37,482 nt of DNA from an uncultured Granulosicoccaceae bacterium (GCA_937922015.1 CAKZVB010000117.1:1-37482), one strand, 5' to 3'. Counted from the first letter of the stretch, positions 25,042 to 34,105 are shown. A program made the numbers and translations. Notes: a model not told the origin generated them from the sequence alone.

Positions 25042-26571
25042 CTAACTGATCTCGGGAGAGGCGCTGTTCGGTTGCGCCAAATAGCGCTCCAGAACTTCCA
25101 CTTCATCTGTGGACAGACCCAATCCCTTTTTCGATCGGCGCCATAAAATGTCCGCTGCAGTTTGCGCCCACTCATGTTTAGTCAAATAGTCGACCTCCAG
25201 CTGATATAGGTTTTCGCCGAATTTTTGCCCGAGTTGCCCGGTGGTTGTGCAACCCTCTAACAACAGCTGAACGCGAGTGCCGTAGTTGCGCACATAGTCG
25301 AACAACAGCGTTGAGTTCATCCATGGATACTGAGCCTGGACTTTTTTAAAGTAAGCGTCGAAATCGGCGTTCGGTATATCGCCGCCAGGCAGCGCGACGT
25401 TTTTAGTCCAGTCTTTTTTAGACAACGACAAATGATCTGACAGCATATTCATCGCATCATCGGCAAGCTTCCGGTAAGTGGTAATTTTGCCGCCATAGAC
25501 AGATAAAACGGGCGCTTCTTTACGGACATCCAGATCAAGCTTGTAATCGCGAGTCACCTTTGATGCATTGGCCGACGCGTCATCATACAAAGGCCTGACA
25601 CCGGAATAAGACCAGACTACATCTGCGGCTTCAACGCCCTGTTCAAAGTACTCACTTGCTGCTGCACAAATGTATTCTATTTCGGCGGGATCGATTTCCA
25701 CACTGCCGGGCTCGCCATCGATTTCCATATCTGTGGTGCCCAGTAGGGTATATTTATTTTCATAGGGCACAGCAAATATAATTCGATTATCTGCATTCTG
25801 AAAAATATAGGTATACGGATGATCAAACAATTGCGGCACAACAATATGGCTGCCTTTGACCAGCCGTGTCGCATAACGCGCATCGTGTTCCTCGTCGAGA
25901 TCGAGTGTTTTTTCCACCCACGGCCCGGACGCGTTGACCACCACTCTGGAGGTGACACTGGTTTTCTCTCCGGTGTTATTGTCCTGCAGGTGCACTGTCC
26001 AGTAACCATCCCGTCTGACCAGATCTGTCACTTCAGTGCGAACCCTGACATCGCAACCGCGATCAGCCGCATCTACTGTGTTAAGCACCACCAGTCGCGC
26101 ATCCTGCACCCAGCAGTCCGAGTATTCAAAACCATGGGTAAATACTTTCTTTAACGCGGCCCCGGAAGGATGCGTTCGCAGATCGACAGAATGTGACTTC
26201 GGCAGCAACTTGCGACCCCCAATGTGATCGTACAAAAACAACCCGAGTCGAATCAGCCATCGCGGTCGCAACGACTTATGGTGGGGCAATATAAAACGCA
26301 ATGGCCAGATGATATGTGGCGCAGCTCGCAGTAACACTTCACGCTCCTGCAACGCGTGGCGCACCAGCATGAAATCATAGTGTTCGAGATAACGCAATCC
26401 GCCATGAATAAGCTTGGTACTGGCCGACGAGGTGTGCTCTGCGAGATCATCTTTCTCACACAACAGCACCGACAAACCACGGCCACAGGCATCGCGCGCA
26501 ATACCTGCACCATTGATCCCGCCGCCGATCACGACCATGTCAAAATCGAATGTCTCTGGCGTTTTAGTCAT
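25042..26571 (-). CDS. glpD: Aerobic glycerol-3-phosphate dehydrogenase GlpD
   Basis: A 509-residue FAD flavoenzyme that oxidises glycerol 3-phosphate to dihydroxyacetone phosphate and passes electrons to quinone at the inner membrane. The Rossmann FAD motif VVIGGGINGAGIARDAC lies at about residues 12-28, followed by the family signatures SSASTKLIHGGLRYLE and GAALKKVF. The C-terminal DAO_C domain (YGGKITTYRKLADDAMN and ILWRRSKKGL) is complete. The ATG at 26571 is preferred to an in-frame TTG 17 codons upstream. It is the last gene of the glp run and 135 bases downstream of glpV, separated by a perfect hairpin, which may lower its expression relative to the binding protein. Confidence 0.96.
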   Translation of the reverse strand: MTKTPETFDFDMVVIGGGINGAGIARDACGRGLSVLLCEKDDLAEHTSSASTKLIHGGLRYLEHYDFMLVRHALQEREVLLRAAPHIIWPLRFILPHHKSLRPRWLIRLGLFLYDHIGGRKLLPKSHSVDLRTHPSGAALKKVFTHGFEYSDCWVQDARLVVLNTVDAADRGCDVRVRTEVTDLVRRDGYWTVHLQDNNTGEKTSVTSRVVVNASGPWVEKTLDLDEEHDARYATRLVKGSHIVVPQLFDHPYTYIFQNADNRIIFAVPYENKYTLLGTTDMEIDGEPGSVEIDPAEIEYICAAASEYFEQGVEAADVVWSYSGVRPLYDDASANASKVTRDYKLDLDVRKEAPVLSVYGGKITTYRKLADDAMNMLSDHLSLSKKDWTKNVALPGGDIPNADFDAYFKKVQAQYPWMNSTLLFDYVRNYGTRVQLLLEGCTTTGQLGQKFGENLYQLEVDYLTKHEWAQTAADILWRRSKKGLGLSTDEVEVLERYLAQPNSASPEIS

Positions 26572-26629
26572 TAGGTGGCCCGCGGGTATAAAAGATACAT
26601 AATTTAGTACTTTTTTAGACAATCTGTGA

Positions 26630-26652
26630 CGGGTTATCTAATTGATAACCCG
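26630..26652 (-). other. Intercistronic hairpin between glpV and glpD
   Basis: Perfect 9-bp arms CGGGTTATC and GATAACCCG around a 5-base loop. There is no T-run after it on either strand, so it is more likely an mRNA 3'-end stabiliser or partial attenuator than a terminator. It follows the periplasmic binding-protein gene, where such hairpins commonly give the binding protein a higher mRNA level. Confidence 0.7.
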
Positions 26653-26706
26653 CACAATTACTACTTTAGATCAGATCAAAGCAAGGTCTGAGCCTCACTT
26701 TTGTGG

Positions 26707-28440
26707 CTACTGCGCCCACTGCTTGATCAACTCGTCATAGGCGATAGTTTCACCCTGTGGCTTTTCGTTGTCGAGCTTGGCTTTCGCACCACCCTTACCA
26801 AGCCATTCAGAAGCATCTTTAGGCTCGTTCAAGCGCGGGCCACAGCCACCGTAGACATTTGCCGCTTCATCAGCAGACTGCATTCGCGACATCACCAGAT
26901 CCATTTCTTCTGCAAGTCGATCCATTGCCTGTTGTGGTGTGAACGCACCGGAATTAACATCTCCGATCTGCTGCCACCAGATTTGTGCAAGCTTTGGATA
27001 GTCAGGCACGTTAATACCGGTAGGTGACCAGCGTACCCGATCAGGAGAACGATAGAACTCTACCAGACCACCAAGCTTCGGCGCGCGCTCTGTAAATGAC
27101 TCGTGCTGCACTGAAGAATCCCGTATGAAAGTCAGACCCACCTGGCTCTTTTTAACATCAACGGTTTTCGACACGGCGAATTGCGCATACAACCAGGCCG
27201 CTTTGGCACGATCGGTCGGAGTTGACTTAAGAATGGTCCACGACCCCACATCCTGATAGCCAACCTTTTGGCCTTCCTGCCAGTACGGACCATGAGGAGA
27301 TGGTGCCATACGCCACAACGGATTGCCCTCGTCATCGACAGTGTTGTTACCTTCAGACTTAGGCGCAACCATTGATGCAGTAAACGCGGTGTACCAGAAA
27401 ATTTGCTGTGCCACATTACCCTGACTTAGCGCAGGCAGTGATTGATAGAAATCATAGCTGGCAGCCCCGGGAGGTGCATAGCCACGCAACCACTCATCCC
27501 ACTTTCGAATCGCATAAACTGCTGCCGGGCCATTTGCGCCACCACCACGTGACACTGATGCGCCTGATGGATTACAGGATCCGGCTTCCATGCGAATGCC
27601 CCACTCATCAATGGGAATACCATTCGGCTCACCCGGACTACCCGCCCCTGCCATTGACAACCAGGCATCAGTCATGCGCCAGCCAAGATCCGGTGCACGT
27701 TTGCCGTAGTCCATGTGACCATAGATATCGACACCATCAACTTGTTTTACGTCTTTTGAAAAGAACTCTGCGATGTCCTCGTAGGCAGACCAGTTCACAG
27801 GTACACCCAGATCATAGCCATACTTTTCTTTAAAGGCGGTTTTAAGATCTTCTCGATCAAACCAGTCTTTGCGAAACCAGTAGAGGTTAGCAAATTGCTG
27901 ATCAGGCAATTGATAGAGATCACCATCAGGGCCTGTAGTGAATTGCGTTCCCATGAAATCTTCAAGATCCAGAGTAGGCAATGTCACATCCTTACCTTCA
28001 CCTGCCATCCAATCAGTCAGATTCACTGCCAACTGAAGCCGTGAGTGCGTTCCAATTAAATCGGAATCATTCACGTAGGCATCGTAGAGATTACGGCCGG
28101 TCTGCATCTGTGTTTGCACAGCCTGCACCACTTCCCCTTCACCCAGAATTTGGTGGTTGACCTTAATGCCGGTAATTTCCTCAAAGGCCTTGGTTAGCAC
28201 TTTGGATTCATAATCATGTGTAGGAATACCCTCTGAGAGCACATTCACTTCCATGCCTTTGAATGGTTCGGCGGCTTTAATAAACCACTCCATTTCTGTC
28301 ATCTGTTCATCTTTACTGATCGCAGATGGCTGAAATTCGTCGTTGACCCACTTCTCTGCTGCAGCCATATCCGCCAACACCTGCCCCGTCGAGACAGTGA
28401 ACGCGGCCGCTACAAACGTCGCTAATAATTGTTTTTTCAT
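26707..28440 (-). CDS. glpV: Glycerol ABC transporter substrate-binding protein GlpV
   Basis: A 577-residue periplasmic solute-binding protein of the carbohydrate-uptake class 1 type, long for this class, as in GlpV of rhizobia. The signal peptide is MKKQLLATF to LADMAA with cleavage after VLA (residue 23). Regions such as YDAYVNDSDLIGTHSRLQ, LPDQQFANLYWFRKDWFD and QIFWYTAF are consistent with this family. The assignment to glycerol rests on context: glpS-T-P-Q-U upstream, glpD downstream, glpK and glpR beyond. The ATG at 28440 has GGAGGG at proper spacing and is preferred to an upstream start. The gene is bracketed by hairpins on both sides. Confidence 0.9.
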   Translation of the reverse strand: MKKQLLATFVAAAFTVSTGQVLADMAAAEKWVNDEFQPSAISKDEQMTEMEWFIKAAEPFKGMEVNVLSEGIPTHDYESKVLTKAFEEITGIKVNHQILGEGEVVQAVQTQMQTGRNLYDAYVNDSDLIGTHSRLQLAVNLTDWMAGEGKDVTLPTLDLEDFMGTQFTTGPDGDLYQLPDQQFANLYWFRKDWFDREDLKTAFKEKYGYDLGVPVNWSAYEDIAEFFSKDVKQVDGVDIYGHMDYGKRAPDLGWRMTDAWLSMAGAGSPGEPNGIPIDEWGIRMEAGSCNPSGASVSRGGGANGPAAVYAIRKWDEWLRGYAPPGAASYDFYQSLPALSQGNVAQQIFWYTAFTASMVAPKSEGNNTVDDEGNPLWRMAPSPHGPYWQEGQKVGYQDVGSWTILKSTPTDRAKAAWLYAQFAVSKTVDVKKSQVGLTFIRDSSVQHESFTERAPKLGGLVEFYRSPDRVRWSPTGINVPDYPKLAQIWWQQIGDVNSGAFTPQQAMDRLAEEMDLVMSRMQSADEAANVYGGCGPRLNEPKDASEWLGKGGAKAKLDNEKPQGETIAYDELIKQWAQ

Positions 28441-28487
28441 TGTATGAACACCCTCCATTTAAAGTTGCTTGTGTTACTGCTTACACC

Positions 28488-28518
28488 ACAACGCTACAGC
28501 CAAGCTTAGCAGCGTTGT
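28488..28518 (-). other. Hairpin upstream of glpV
   Basis: Arms ACAACGCT and AGCGTTGT (8 bp) with a 15-base loop that can fold further. Read on the plus strand it is followed by TTTTTA; on the glp (minus) strand there is no T-run. It lies between glpU and glpV and may protect or process the transcript ahead of glpV. Confidence 0.5.
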
Positions 28519-28549
28519 TTTTAATACCGAATGCATACGATACTGCCTT

Positions 28550-28834
28550 CTACACCCACCGGAAAACGGCAAGCGCAAAAATTGCGGACACAATAGACCC
28601 CCACCACAGTGGAAAGTCGGTCAGGCCGAGCCAGGCCACATGAATGTAGGCGCTGCCAAGCAATGACATAAATAAACGGTCACCACGCGTGGTATCAAGC
28701 CCCAGAATACCTACACGCGGATTGCCACCCGGCCTTAACAGTTCCCATATAAACATAGTGATCAAACACACTGCAATAAAACAAAAGAATGCAGCGGTAT
28801 GCCAGGTCCACGCCATCCAGGCCAGAGATTTCAT
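28550..28834 (-). CDS. glpU: GlpU-like small membrane protein (DUF2160)
   Basis: A 94-residue integral membrane protein with about three membrane segments, matching the DUF2160 family found inside glycerol ABC operons (GlpU of Rhizobium). Characteristic stretches are WMAWTWHTAAFF, RPGGNPRVGILGLDTTRGD and WLGLTDFPLWWG. The ATG at 28834 fits the family length. Its molecular role is not established; by position it may be an accessory subunit of the GlpPQ-ST permease. It lies 88 bases after glpQ and 109 bases before glpV. Confidence 0.85.
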   Translation of the reverse strand: MKSLAWMAWTWHTAAFFCFIAVCLITMFIWELLRPGGNPRVGILGLDTTRGDRLFMSLLGSAYIHVAWLGLTDFPLWWGSIVSAIFALAVFRWV

Positions 28835-28922
28835 GCCGTTAATCCTCTATTCGCTTCGCTTATACAAACAATGCTATTGAGTGGCAACGCCATCGAGCCG
28901 GATGTCTGAAAATAAACGATTC

Positions 28923-29723
28923 TCATACCCGCCCCAGGGCAAAGCCTTTAGCGATATGTTTACGCACAAACCAAATAACAATGACGCCCGGAATCAATGT
29001 GAGCGCACCGGCGGCTGCCAACAAACCAAGCTCGTATCCTGCGGTAGACGCTGTCCGAGTCATTACCGCCACGATCGGTTTAGCCGCCACCGACGTTAGA
29101 TTCTTGGCCAGCAGCATTTCAACCCAGCTGAACATAAAACAAAAGAACGCAGTGACACCGATCCCTGCAGCGATCAACGGCATAAATATTTTCACAAAGA
29201 AACGCGGAAAAGAGTAACCATCGATGTATGCGGTCTCGTCAATCTCCCGCGGCACGCCAGACATAAACCCTTCCAGAATCCACACCGCCAATGGAATATT
29301 AAACAGACAATGGGCTAATGCCACCGCCAGTGAGGTGTCGAACAAATTCATCGCTGAGTACAACTCAACAAATGGCAAAACGAAAATAGCCGGTGGCGCC
29401 ATCCGGTTAGACAACAACCAGAAAAATAGATGCTTGTCGCCCATAAAACGGTAGCGGGAAAAGGCATAGGCCGCCGGCAGCGCTAATGACACGGAAATGA
29501 CGGTATTCATCAACACATACTTCAGAGAGTTAATGTAACCGCTATACCAGGTCGGATCAGTAAAAATGGTTTTGTAGCTTTCCAGCGTAAACTCTTGCGG
29601 GTACCAGCTGAAGCCACCGAGAATTTCATTGGTGGTTTTAAAACTCATGTTAAGCAGCCAGTATATCGGCAGCATCAAAAACAGAATATAAATGCACACA
29701 ACGAGAATTTTGGTCCCTCTCAT
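28923..29723 (-). CDS. glpQ: Glycerol ABC transporter permease GlpQ
   Basis: A 266-residue inner-membrane permease of the MalG-type (binding-protein-dependent) class with six predicted segments. The EAA loop that docks on an ATPase is visible near residue 160: EIDETAYIDGYS followed by FFVKIFMPL. The N-terminal segment begins TKILVVCIYILFLMLPIYW. Its ATG overlaps the glpP stop codon (ATGA), so translation is coupled and the start is secure. With GlpP it would form the heterodimeric channel for glycerol. Confidence 0.92.
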   Translation of the reverse strand: MRGTKILVVCIYILFLMLPIYWLLNMSFKTTNEILGGFSWYPQEFTLESYKTIFTDPTWYSGYINSLKYVLMNTVISVSLALPAAYAFSRYRFMGDKHLFFWLLSNRMAPPAIFVLPFVELYSAMNLFDTSLAVALAHCLFNIPLAVWILEGFMSGVPREIDETAYIDGYSFPRFFVKIFMPLIAAGIGVTAFFCFMFSWVEMLLAKNLTSVAAKPIVAVMTRTASTAGYELGLLAAAGALTLIPGVIVIWFVRKHIAKGFALGRV

Positions 29724-30586
29724 GAGTCTTCTCCACGCATCATCACAGTGTAAAACACCCAACAAACCAGCAACGTCATCAAAAAGTACAGAATGCTCAT
29801 TGCTGCCGCAATACCCAGATTAAACTCACCGATGGCCGCTTTGACGAGATCGATTGAAAGGAAAGTAGTAGAGTTACCCGGGCCACCACCAGTCAGGACA
29901 AACGGCTCCGTGTACACCATAAAGGAATCCATGAATCGCAATAGAAGCGCTATGATCAGCACCCGTTTCATTTTTGGCAGCTGAATATAACGAAACACCG
30001 CAAACGAACCCGCGCCGTCAATTTTGGCTGCCTGAAAATAGGCGTCAGGTATAGAAGACAACCCGGCGTAGGCAAGCAGCACCACTAAGGATGTCCAGTG
30101 CCACACGTCCATTAAAATTATAGTGAACCAGGCGGCCAGAGGCTGTTGCGTATAGTTATAGTCAAAGCCGAGCCAGTTTAATCCATAGCCCAGTAAGCCG
30201 ATATCCGGCAACGCAAAAATATTCCACATGGCACCTACCACGTTCCATGGAATCAGCAGTGGCAATGCCATTAGCACCAGACATACTGACACCCAGGGGC
30301 CCTTTCTTGGCATGGCCAGCGCCACCGCCACGCCCAGAGGAATTTCAATAAGCAGTATGATTCCAGTGTAGAGAAGCTGGCGTCCCAGCGCGCTATGAAA
30401 ACGGGGCGAGGAGAGCACTTCCTGATACCACTTGGTGCCTTCAAAAAAGAACACACCGGGACTAAAGGTATCCTGGATCGAGTAGTTAACCACTGTCATC
30501 AGCGGAATAATCGCGTTTAGTGAAACCACCAGCAATACCGGCAACACCAGCAGCCATGCTTTTTGATTGATCGTTTTAGTAATCAT
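29720..30586 (-). CDS. glpP: Glycerol ABC transporter permease GlpP
   Basis: A 288-residue MalF-type inner-membrane permease with six predicted segments. The EAA loop AYFQAAKIDGAG then FRYIQLP is clear. The ATG at 30586 is used; it overlaps the 3' end of glpT by 11 bases, and the upstream in-frame extension reads inside glpT and is not hydrophobic. It partners GlpQ and is energised by GlpS/GlpT. The gene name follows the rhizobial glpSTPQUV set. Confidence 0.92.
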   Translation of the reverse strand: MITKTINQKAWLLVLPVLLVVSLNAIIPLMTVVNYSIQDTFSPGVFFFEGTKWYQEVLSSPRFHSALGRQLLYTGIILLIEIPLGVAVALAMPRKGPWVSVCLVLMALPLLIPWNVVGAMWNIFALPDIGLLGYGLNWLGFDYNYTQQPLAAWFTIILMDVWHWTSLVVLLAYAGLSSIPDAYFQAAKIDGAGSFAVFRYIQLPKMKRVLIIALLLRFMDSFMVYTEPFVLTGGGPGNSTTFLSIDLVKAAIGEFNLGIAAAMSILYFLMTLLVCWVFYTVMMRGEDS

Positions 30587-31691
30587 CACGATACCCCACG
30601 ACCTGATTATCAAAATCTTCCGGCTCGAGCAGATGTGAGTTGGCATAGACACCGCAACGTTCGGCATCAAACACCACCGCGAGTTTGTCTGGCAACGCCC
30701 GTCCTTCAGGGACGATGACATTCATCTCGTGTTGTGCCAACCGGACTTTAACAATGCGATGACGACCCACATCATCCACGCTCACCAGCGAGACAGGAAT
30801 ACCTGCCTCAACACCTTCGGTAAAACGCACAAACTCAGGCCTGACACCAAGTTCTAGTCGGGCACCATCAACCGGCCCGTAGTTTGCGCCCAGGTCCACG
30901 GAATGACCAGCCACAAACGCTTTATTGCCTTCAATTTCACACGGCAGAATATTCATTCCGGGTGAACCGATAAAATAACCGACAAAGGTGTGCCTGGGTC
31001 GTTCAAACAATTCTGCCGGAGTGCCGATCTGCACCACTTCACCTTCGTACATCACCACTACTTTGTCTGCAAAAGTCAGCGCTTCGGTTTGATCGTGGGT
31101 GACGTAGATCATGGTGTGTTCGAAACGTTCATGCAATTCTTTGAGCTTGGTGCGCAGCTGCCATTTCATTTGCGGGTCGATAACTGTCAGCGGCTCATCA
31201 AATAAAATCGCGTTGACATCGTAGCGAACCAGACCCCGGCCGAGGGAGATCTTTTGTTTTTCATCTGCTGTTAAACCCCGGGCTTTGTGATTTGCCTTGG
31301 CAGAGAGCTCAAGTGTCTCCAGCATATCTTTTACCCGCCTGCCAACTTCAGAGCGATCTATACCGCGATTTACCAGCGGGAAGGCCAGATTCTCGGCAAC
31401 GCTCATCGTGTCGTAGATCACCGGGAACTGAAACACCTGGGCAATATTTCGCTCCTCGGGTGTCTTGGTGGTGACATCAACATTGTCAAAAATTATTCGA
31501 CCTCGTGACGGTACCAACAGCCCGGAGATAATATTCAGCAAGGTAGTTTTGCCACAGCCTGACGGACCAAGCAGCGCATAAGCACCACCATCGTCCCACA
31601 GGTAATCCATTTCCTTAAGCGCAAAATCTTCCTCGGTTTCCGGTTTCGCGTAATACGAATGCGCCAGCCTGTCTATTTTAATTTGCGCCAT
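30576..31691 (-). CDS. glpT: Glycerol ABC transporter ATPase GlpT (degenerate signature motif)
   Basis: A 371-residue ABC ATPase of the MalK/UgpC type with a C-terminal OB-like regulatory domain. Walker A is canonical (GPSGCGKT, 42-49), as are Walker B (ILFDEP, Asp165 and Glu166) and the switch His199 (VTHD). The LSGGQ signature is replaced by LTADE (140-144), so this subunit would be poor at completing the ATP site of its partner. It starts 2 bases after the glpS stop and overlaps glpP. This ABC ATPase is not the GlpT glycerol-3-phosphate antiporter of E. coli; the name is from the rhizobial operon. Confidence 0.92.
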   Translation of the reverse strand: MAQIKIDRLAHSYYAKPETEEDFALKEMDYLWDDGGAYALLGPSGCGKTTLLNIISGLLVPSRGRIIFDNVDVTTKTPEERNIAQVFQFPVIYDTMSVAENLAFPLVNRGIDRSEVGRRVKDMLETLELSAKANHKARGLTADEKQKISLGRGLVRYDVNAILFDEPLTVIDPQMKWQLRTKLKELHERFEHTMIYVTHDQTEALTFADKVVVMYEGEVVQIGTPAELFERPRHTFVGYFIGSPGMNILPCEIEGNKAFVAGHSVDLGANYGPVDGARLELGVRPEFVRFTEGVEAGIPVSLVSVDDVGRHRIVKVRLAQHEMNVIVPEGRALPDKLAVVFDAERCGVYANSHLLEPEDFDNQVVGYRDDY

Positions 31692-31693
31692 GG

Positions 31694-32776
31694 TCAGCCC
31701 CCGATCCCTGCAAACTCAGGCGCCTGCACCAGCATTCCCTGTTCAGTAAATAAATACAAAGTAGCGGGGTCCATGTATACGGTAATAACCTCCCCGGAGT
31801 TAACACGATGCACACCCTGAGTTAACACTACCCACCGGTTGCCGCCTACACTGACATGGATAAAAGTCTCTGACCCGGTGATTTCACTGGTACCGACTGT
31901 GGCTGTCACAGCCACAGAATGACGACCGCCCGGCACCAGCGACAGGTGATGTGGTCGAACTGCCGCAACATAGCGATCATCTGTGAGAGAGGTATCGCTT
32001 GCCTGCCCCAGTGAAATCTCGCCAAAAGTGAGCTCACGACCGCGCTTGGTGACGTTTACAACATTCAAAGGGGGATCTGAAAAGATTTGCGCCGTTGACA
32101 GGTCTGCAGGACGGTTATACACATCGATGGTATTTCCAAACTGCGTAATTCGCCCCTCGGACATGGTCGCCGTGTGCCCACCCAACAGCAGCGCCTCCTG
32201 GGGCTCAGTGGTGGCATACACGAAAACAGCACCGGTTTCAGCAAAGATCCTCGGTAACTCTACCCTGAGCTCTTCACGAAGCTTGTAGTCGAGATTAGCC
32301 AGTGGCTCATCGAGTAAAACCAGCTCTGCCCCTTTCACCAGCGCTCTCGCGATGGCAGTGCGTTGCTGTTGACCACCGGATAACTCCAACGGCATGCGAT
32401 CGAGGTAGGGCTCCAACTTTAAAATTCTGGCGGCTTCTTTAACTTTACGATCGAGTGTTGCCCGATCTACTTTTGCCAGCCGCATGGGCGAGGCTATATT
32501 TTCGTAAACCGTGAAACCCGGATAATTGATGAACTGCTGATACACCATCGCCACATTGCGTTTGCGCACCGGAAGGCCGACGACACTTTTACCATCAATG
32601 CGGATCTCACCGCCGGTTGGCTTATCTAAGCCGGCCATCAATCGCATCAGTGTGGTTTTACCGGCCAGTGTCGGGCCCAGTAGAACGTTTATTGATCCAC
32701 GCTCAAAGGTGAGTGAAACATCGCTGATGTGATTGTCGCGGCCAACCCGCTTACTCACCCCGGAGAGTTCAAGCAT
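31694..32776 (-). CDS. glpS: Glycerol ABC transporter ATPase GlpS (lacks switch histidine)
   Basis: A 360-residue ABC ATPase. The signature LSGGQQQR (132-139) and Walker B with catalytic Glu (LLDEP, Glu157) are canonical, but Walker A reads GPTLAGKT, with Ala where Gly is usual, and the switch His is Thr190 (YATTEP instead of YVTHDQ). It is the first transporter gene and probably pairs with GlpT, so that LSGGQ of GlpS completes the normal site of GlpT. The ATG at 32776 gives the family start MLELSGVSK; an upstream in-frame TTG adds 15 residues without support. The promoter and a possible GlpR operator lie in the 194 bases before glpR. Confidence 0.92.
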   Translation of the reverse strand: MLELSGVSKRVGRDNHISDVSLTFERGSINVLLGPTLAGKTTLMRLMAGLDKPTGGEIRIDGKSVVGLPVRKRNVAMVYQQFINYPGFTVYENIASPMRLAKVDRATLDRKVKEAARILKLEPYLDRMPLELSGGQQQRTAIARALVKGAELVLLDEPLANLDYKLREELRVELPRIFAETGAVFVYATTEPQEALLLGGHTATMSEGRITQFGNTIDVYNRPADLSTAQIFSDPPLNVVNVTKRGRELTFGEISLGQASDTSLTDDRYVAAVRPHHLSLVPGGRHSVAVTATVGTSEITGSETFIHVSVGGNRWVVLTQGVHRVNSGEVITVYMDPATLYLFTEQGMLVQAPEFAGIGG

Positions 32777-32925
32777 TTGTACCGCCGCTGTCGGCGTAAT
32801 GCCGCCCTGGTGTCTTTGCAAGTGCAGTTAACGACCGAACGATAATCATCGGGCTTGTGGGTCCATGGCTGGCAATTATCTTTCCTCCGAGGCATAAAGC
32901 TTTCCCTAAAACACTAAATTCAGAG

Positions 32926-32934
32926 AAAACGAAA
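32926..32934. promoter_or_regulatory. Candidate GlpR half-site upstream of glpS
   Basis: AAAACGAAA, the same core as the arms of the inverted repeat beside glpR. A second group of CGA-containing elements (AACGACCGAACGA) lies at 32829-32841, closer to glpS. Binding is inferred only from repetition of the motif. Confidence 0.3.
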
Positions 32935-32970
32935 GTCAATTGAATATTTCAGTTGAATGATCGGGTTGCA

Positions 32971-33732
32971 CTAACAATCAGTTTCGATCGTGCGGATATC
33001 GAAACCCTCTAACAACGCCTGAAAATCATGGTTGGGACAACGATCAGTGACAAAGGAATTAATCTGCGAGATATGACCGATTCGCACTGGAGCGGATCGC
33101 TCATGCTTGGTGGAGTCCGCCGCCAGTATGACATGCCGGGCGTTGGCTATTATTGCCTGAGACACTTTGACTTCCCGATAGTCAAAATCCAGCAAAGCGC
33201 CATCAGCATCAATCGCCGATGAGCCAATGACTGCAAAGTCCACTTTAAATTGACTGATGAAATCTACCGCTGCCTCCCCCACGATACCACCGTCACTCGA
33301 TCGGACTTCACCAGAGGCGATGATCACCTGATTGTGGCTATAAGGCCTCATTAACGATGCGACATTGATATTGTTGGTGATAACCATCAATCGCTGATGA
33401 TGTAAAAGCGCCTGCGCCACCGCCTCGGTGGTGGTACCTATATTCACGAATAACGAAGCATTGTCGGGGATGATCTCTGCGACCGCCTGGCCAATAGCCT
33501 GCTTGTGGTCGCTGGCCAGCATACGGCGCGCCTCGTAGCTCATATTCTCGATGCTCGAGGCCAGCACCGCACCGCCATGCGTGCGAGCCAGCAAACGCTC
33601 CTCGCACAATCGATTCAAATCCTTGCGGATCGACTGCGGAGTCACACTAAACCGCCGCACCAGATCATCAACAGAAACCACACCGGTCTGACGCGCCAGA
33701 TCGAGAATTTGCTGCTGCCGGTTTGACGTCAT
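32971..33732 (-). CDS. glpR: DeoR-family glycerol regulator GlpR
   Basis: A 253-residue DeoR-type repressor. The N-terminal winged helix-turn-helix (RQQQILDLARQTGVVSVDDL to SIRKDLNRL, about residues 5-40) and the family LARTHGGAV motif precede the sugar-phosphate-sensing DeoRC domain (NASLFVNIGTTTEAVAQAL). It probably binds glycerol 3-phosphate. The ATG at 33732 matches the family N-terminus (MTSNRQQQIL); the open frame continues 57 codons further upstream but through the operator. It lies between glpS (same strand) and divergent glpK, so it is well placed to control both. Confidence 0.92.
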   Translation of the reverse strand: MTSNRQQQILDLARQTGVVSVDDLVRRFSVTPQSIRKDLNRLCEERLLARTHGGAVLASSIENMSYEARRMLASDHKQAIGQAVAEIIPDNASLFVNIGTTTEAVAQALLHHQRLMVITNNINVASLMRPYSHNQVIIASGEVRSSDGGIVGEAAVDFISQFKVDFAVIGSSAIDADGALLDFDYREVKVSQAIIANARHVILAADSTKHERSAPVRIGHISQINSFVTDRCPNHDFQALLEGFDIRTIETDC

Positions 33733-34105
33733 TAACCCAAGCCTTCTGTTTCGTTTTGGAATATTTTCACACAAACGAAACCATAAGCGAAATAATTTGA
33801 TTTCAATGTAAATCCGGCCACAGGATAAATTTCCTGCAGAGGCACGCCACCGCCATACCTGAAATTTAATAAAAACCTGACGATCAACTATCCAATCGAA
33901 CAAGCTTGCTAGGCAAGTCTGGCCCTTGGGTTTGTCAGCTCAGGCGCAATCGCCAACCAACATACGCGCAACGCGTGGTAAAATGCCCCTGCTAATTTCG
34001 TGGTTGAAAACTACTGTCGCACGGACACATGCCCGGCGGCATATTGACAATGTTTTAACAACAATCGAACAACACGCGACCCAATAAAACACCAGCGGAT
34101 AAAAG
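33733..34105. other. Divergent glpR-glpK intergenic region
   Basis: 373 bases holding the glpR promoter, the operator-like inverted repeat (33748-33781) and the glpK promoter. GGATAA at 34097-34102 precedes the glpK ATG. Confidence 0.5.
33748..33781. promoter_or_regulatory. Candidate GlpR operator
   Basis: Perfect 9-bp inverted repeat GTTTCGTTT / AAACGAAAC separated by 16 bases, starting 16 bases upstream of the glpR ATG. A third, looser copy (AAGCGAAAT) follows at 33785-33793. The half-site resembles the AWCGAACA half of the E. coli GlpR operator. Confidence 0.5.
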
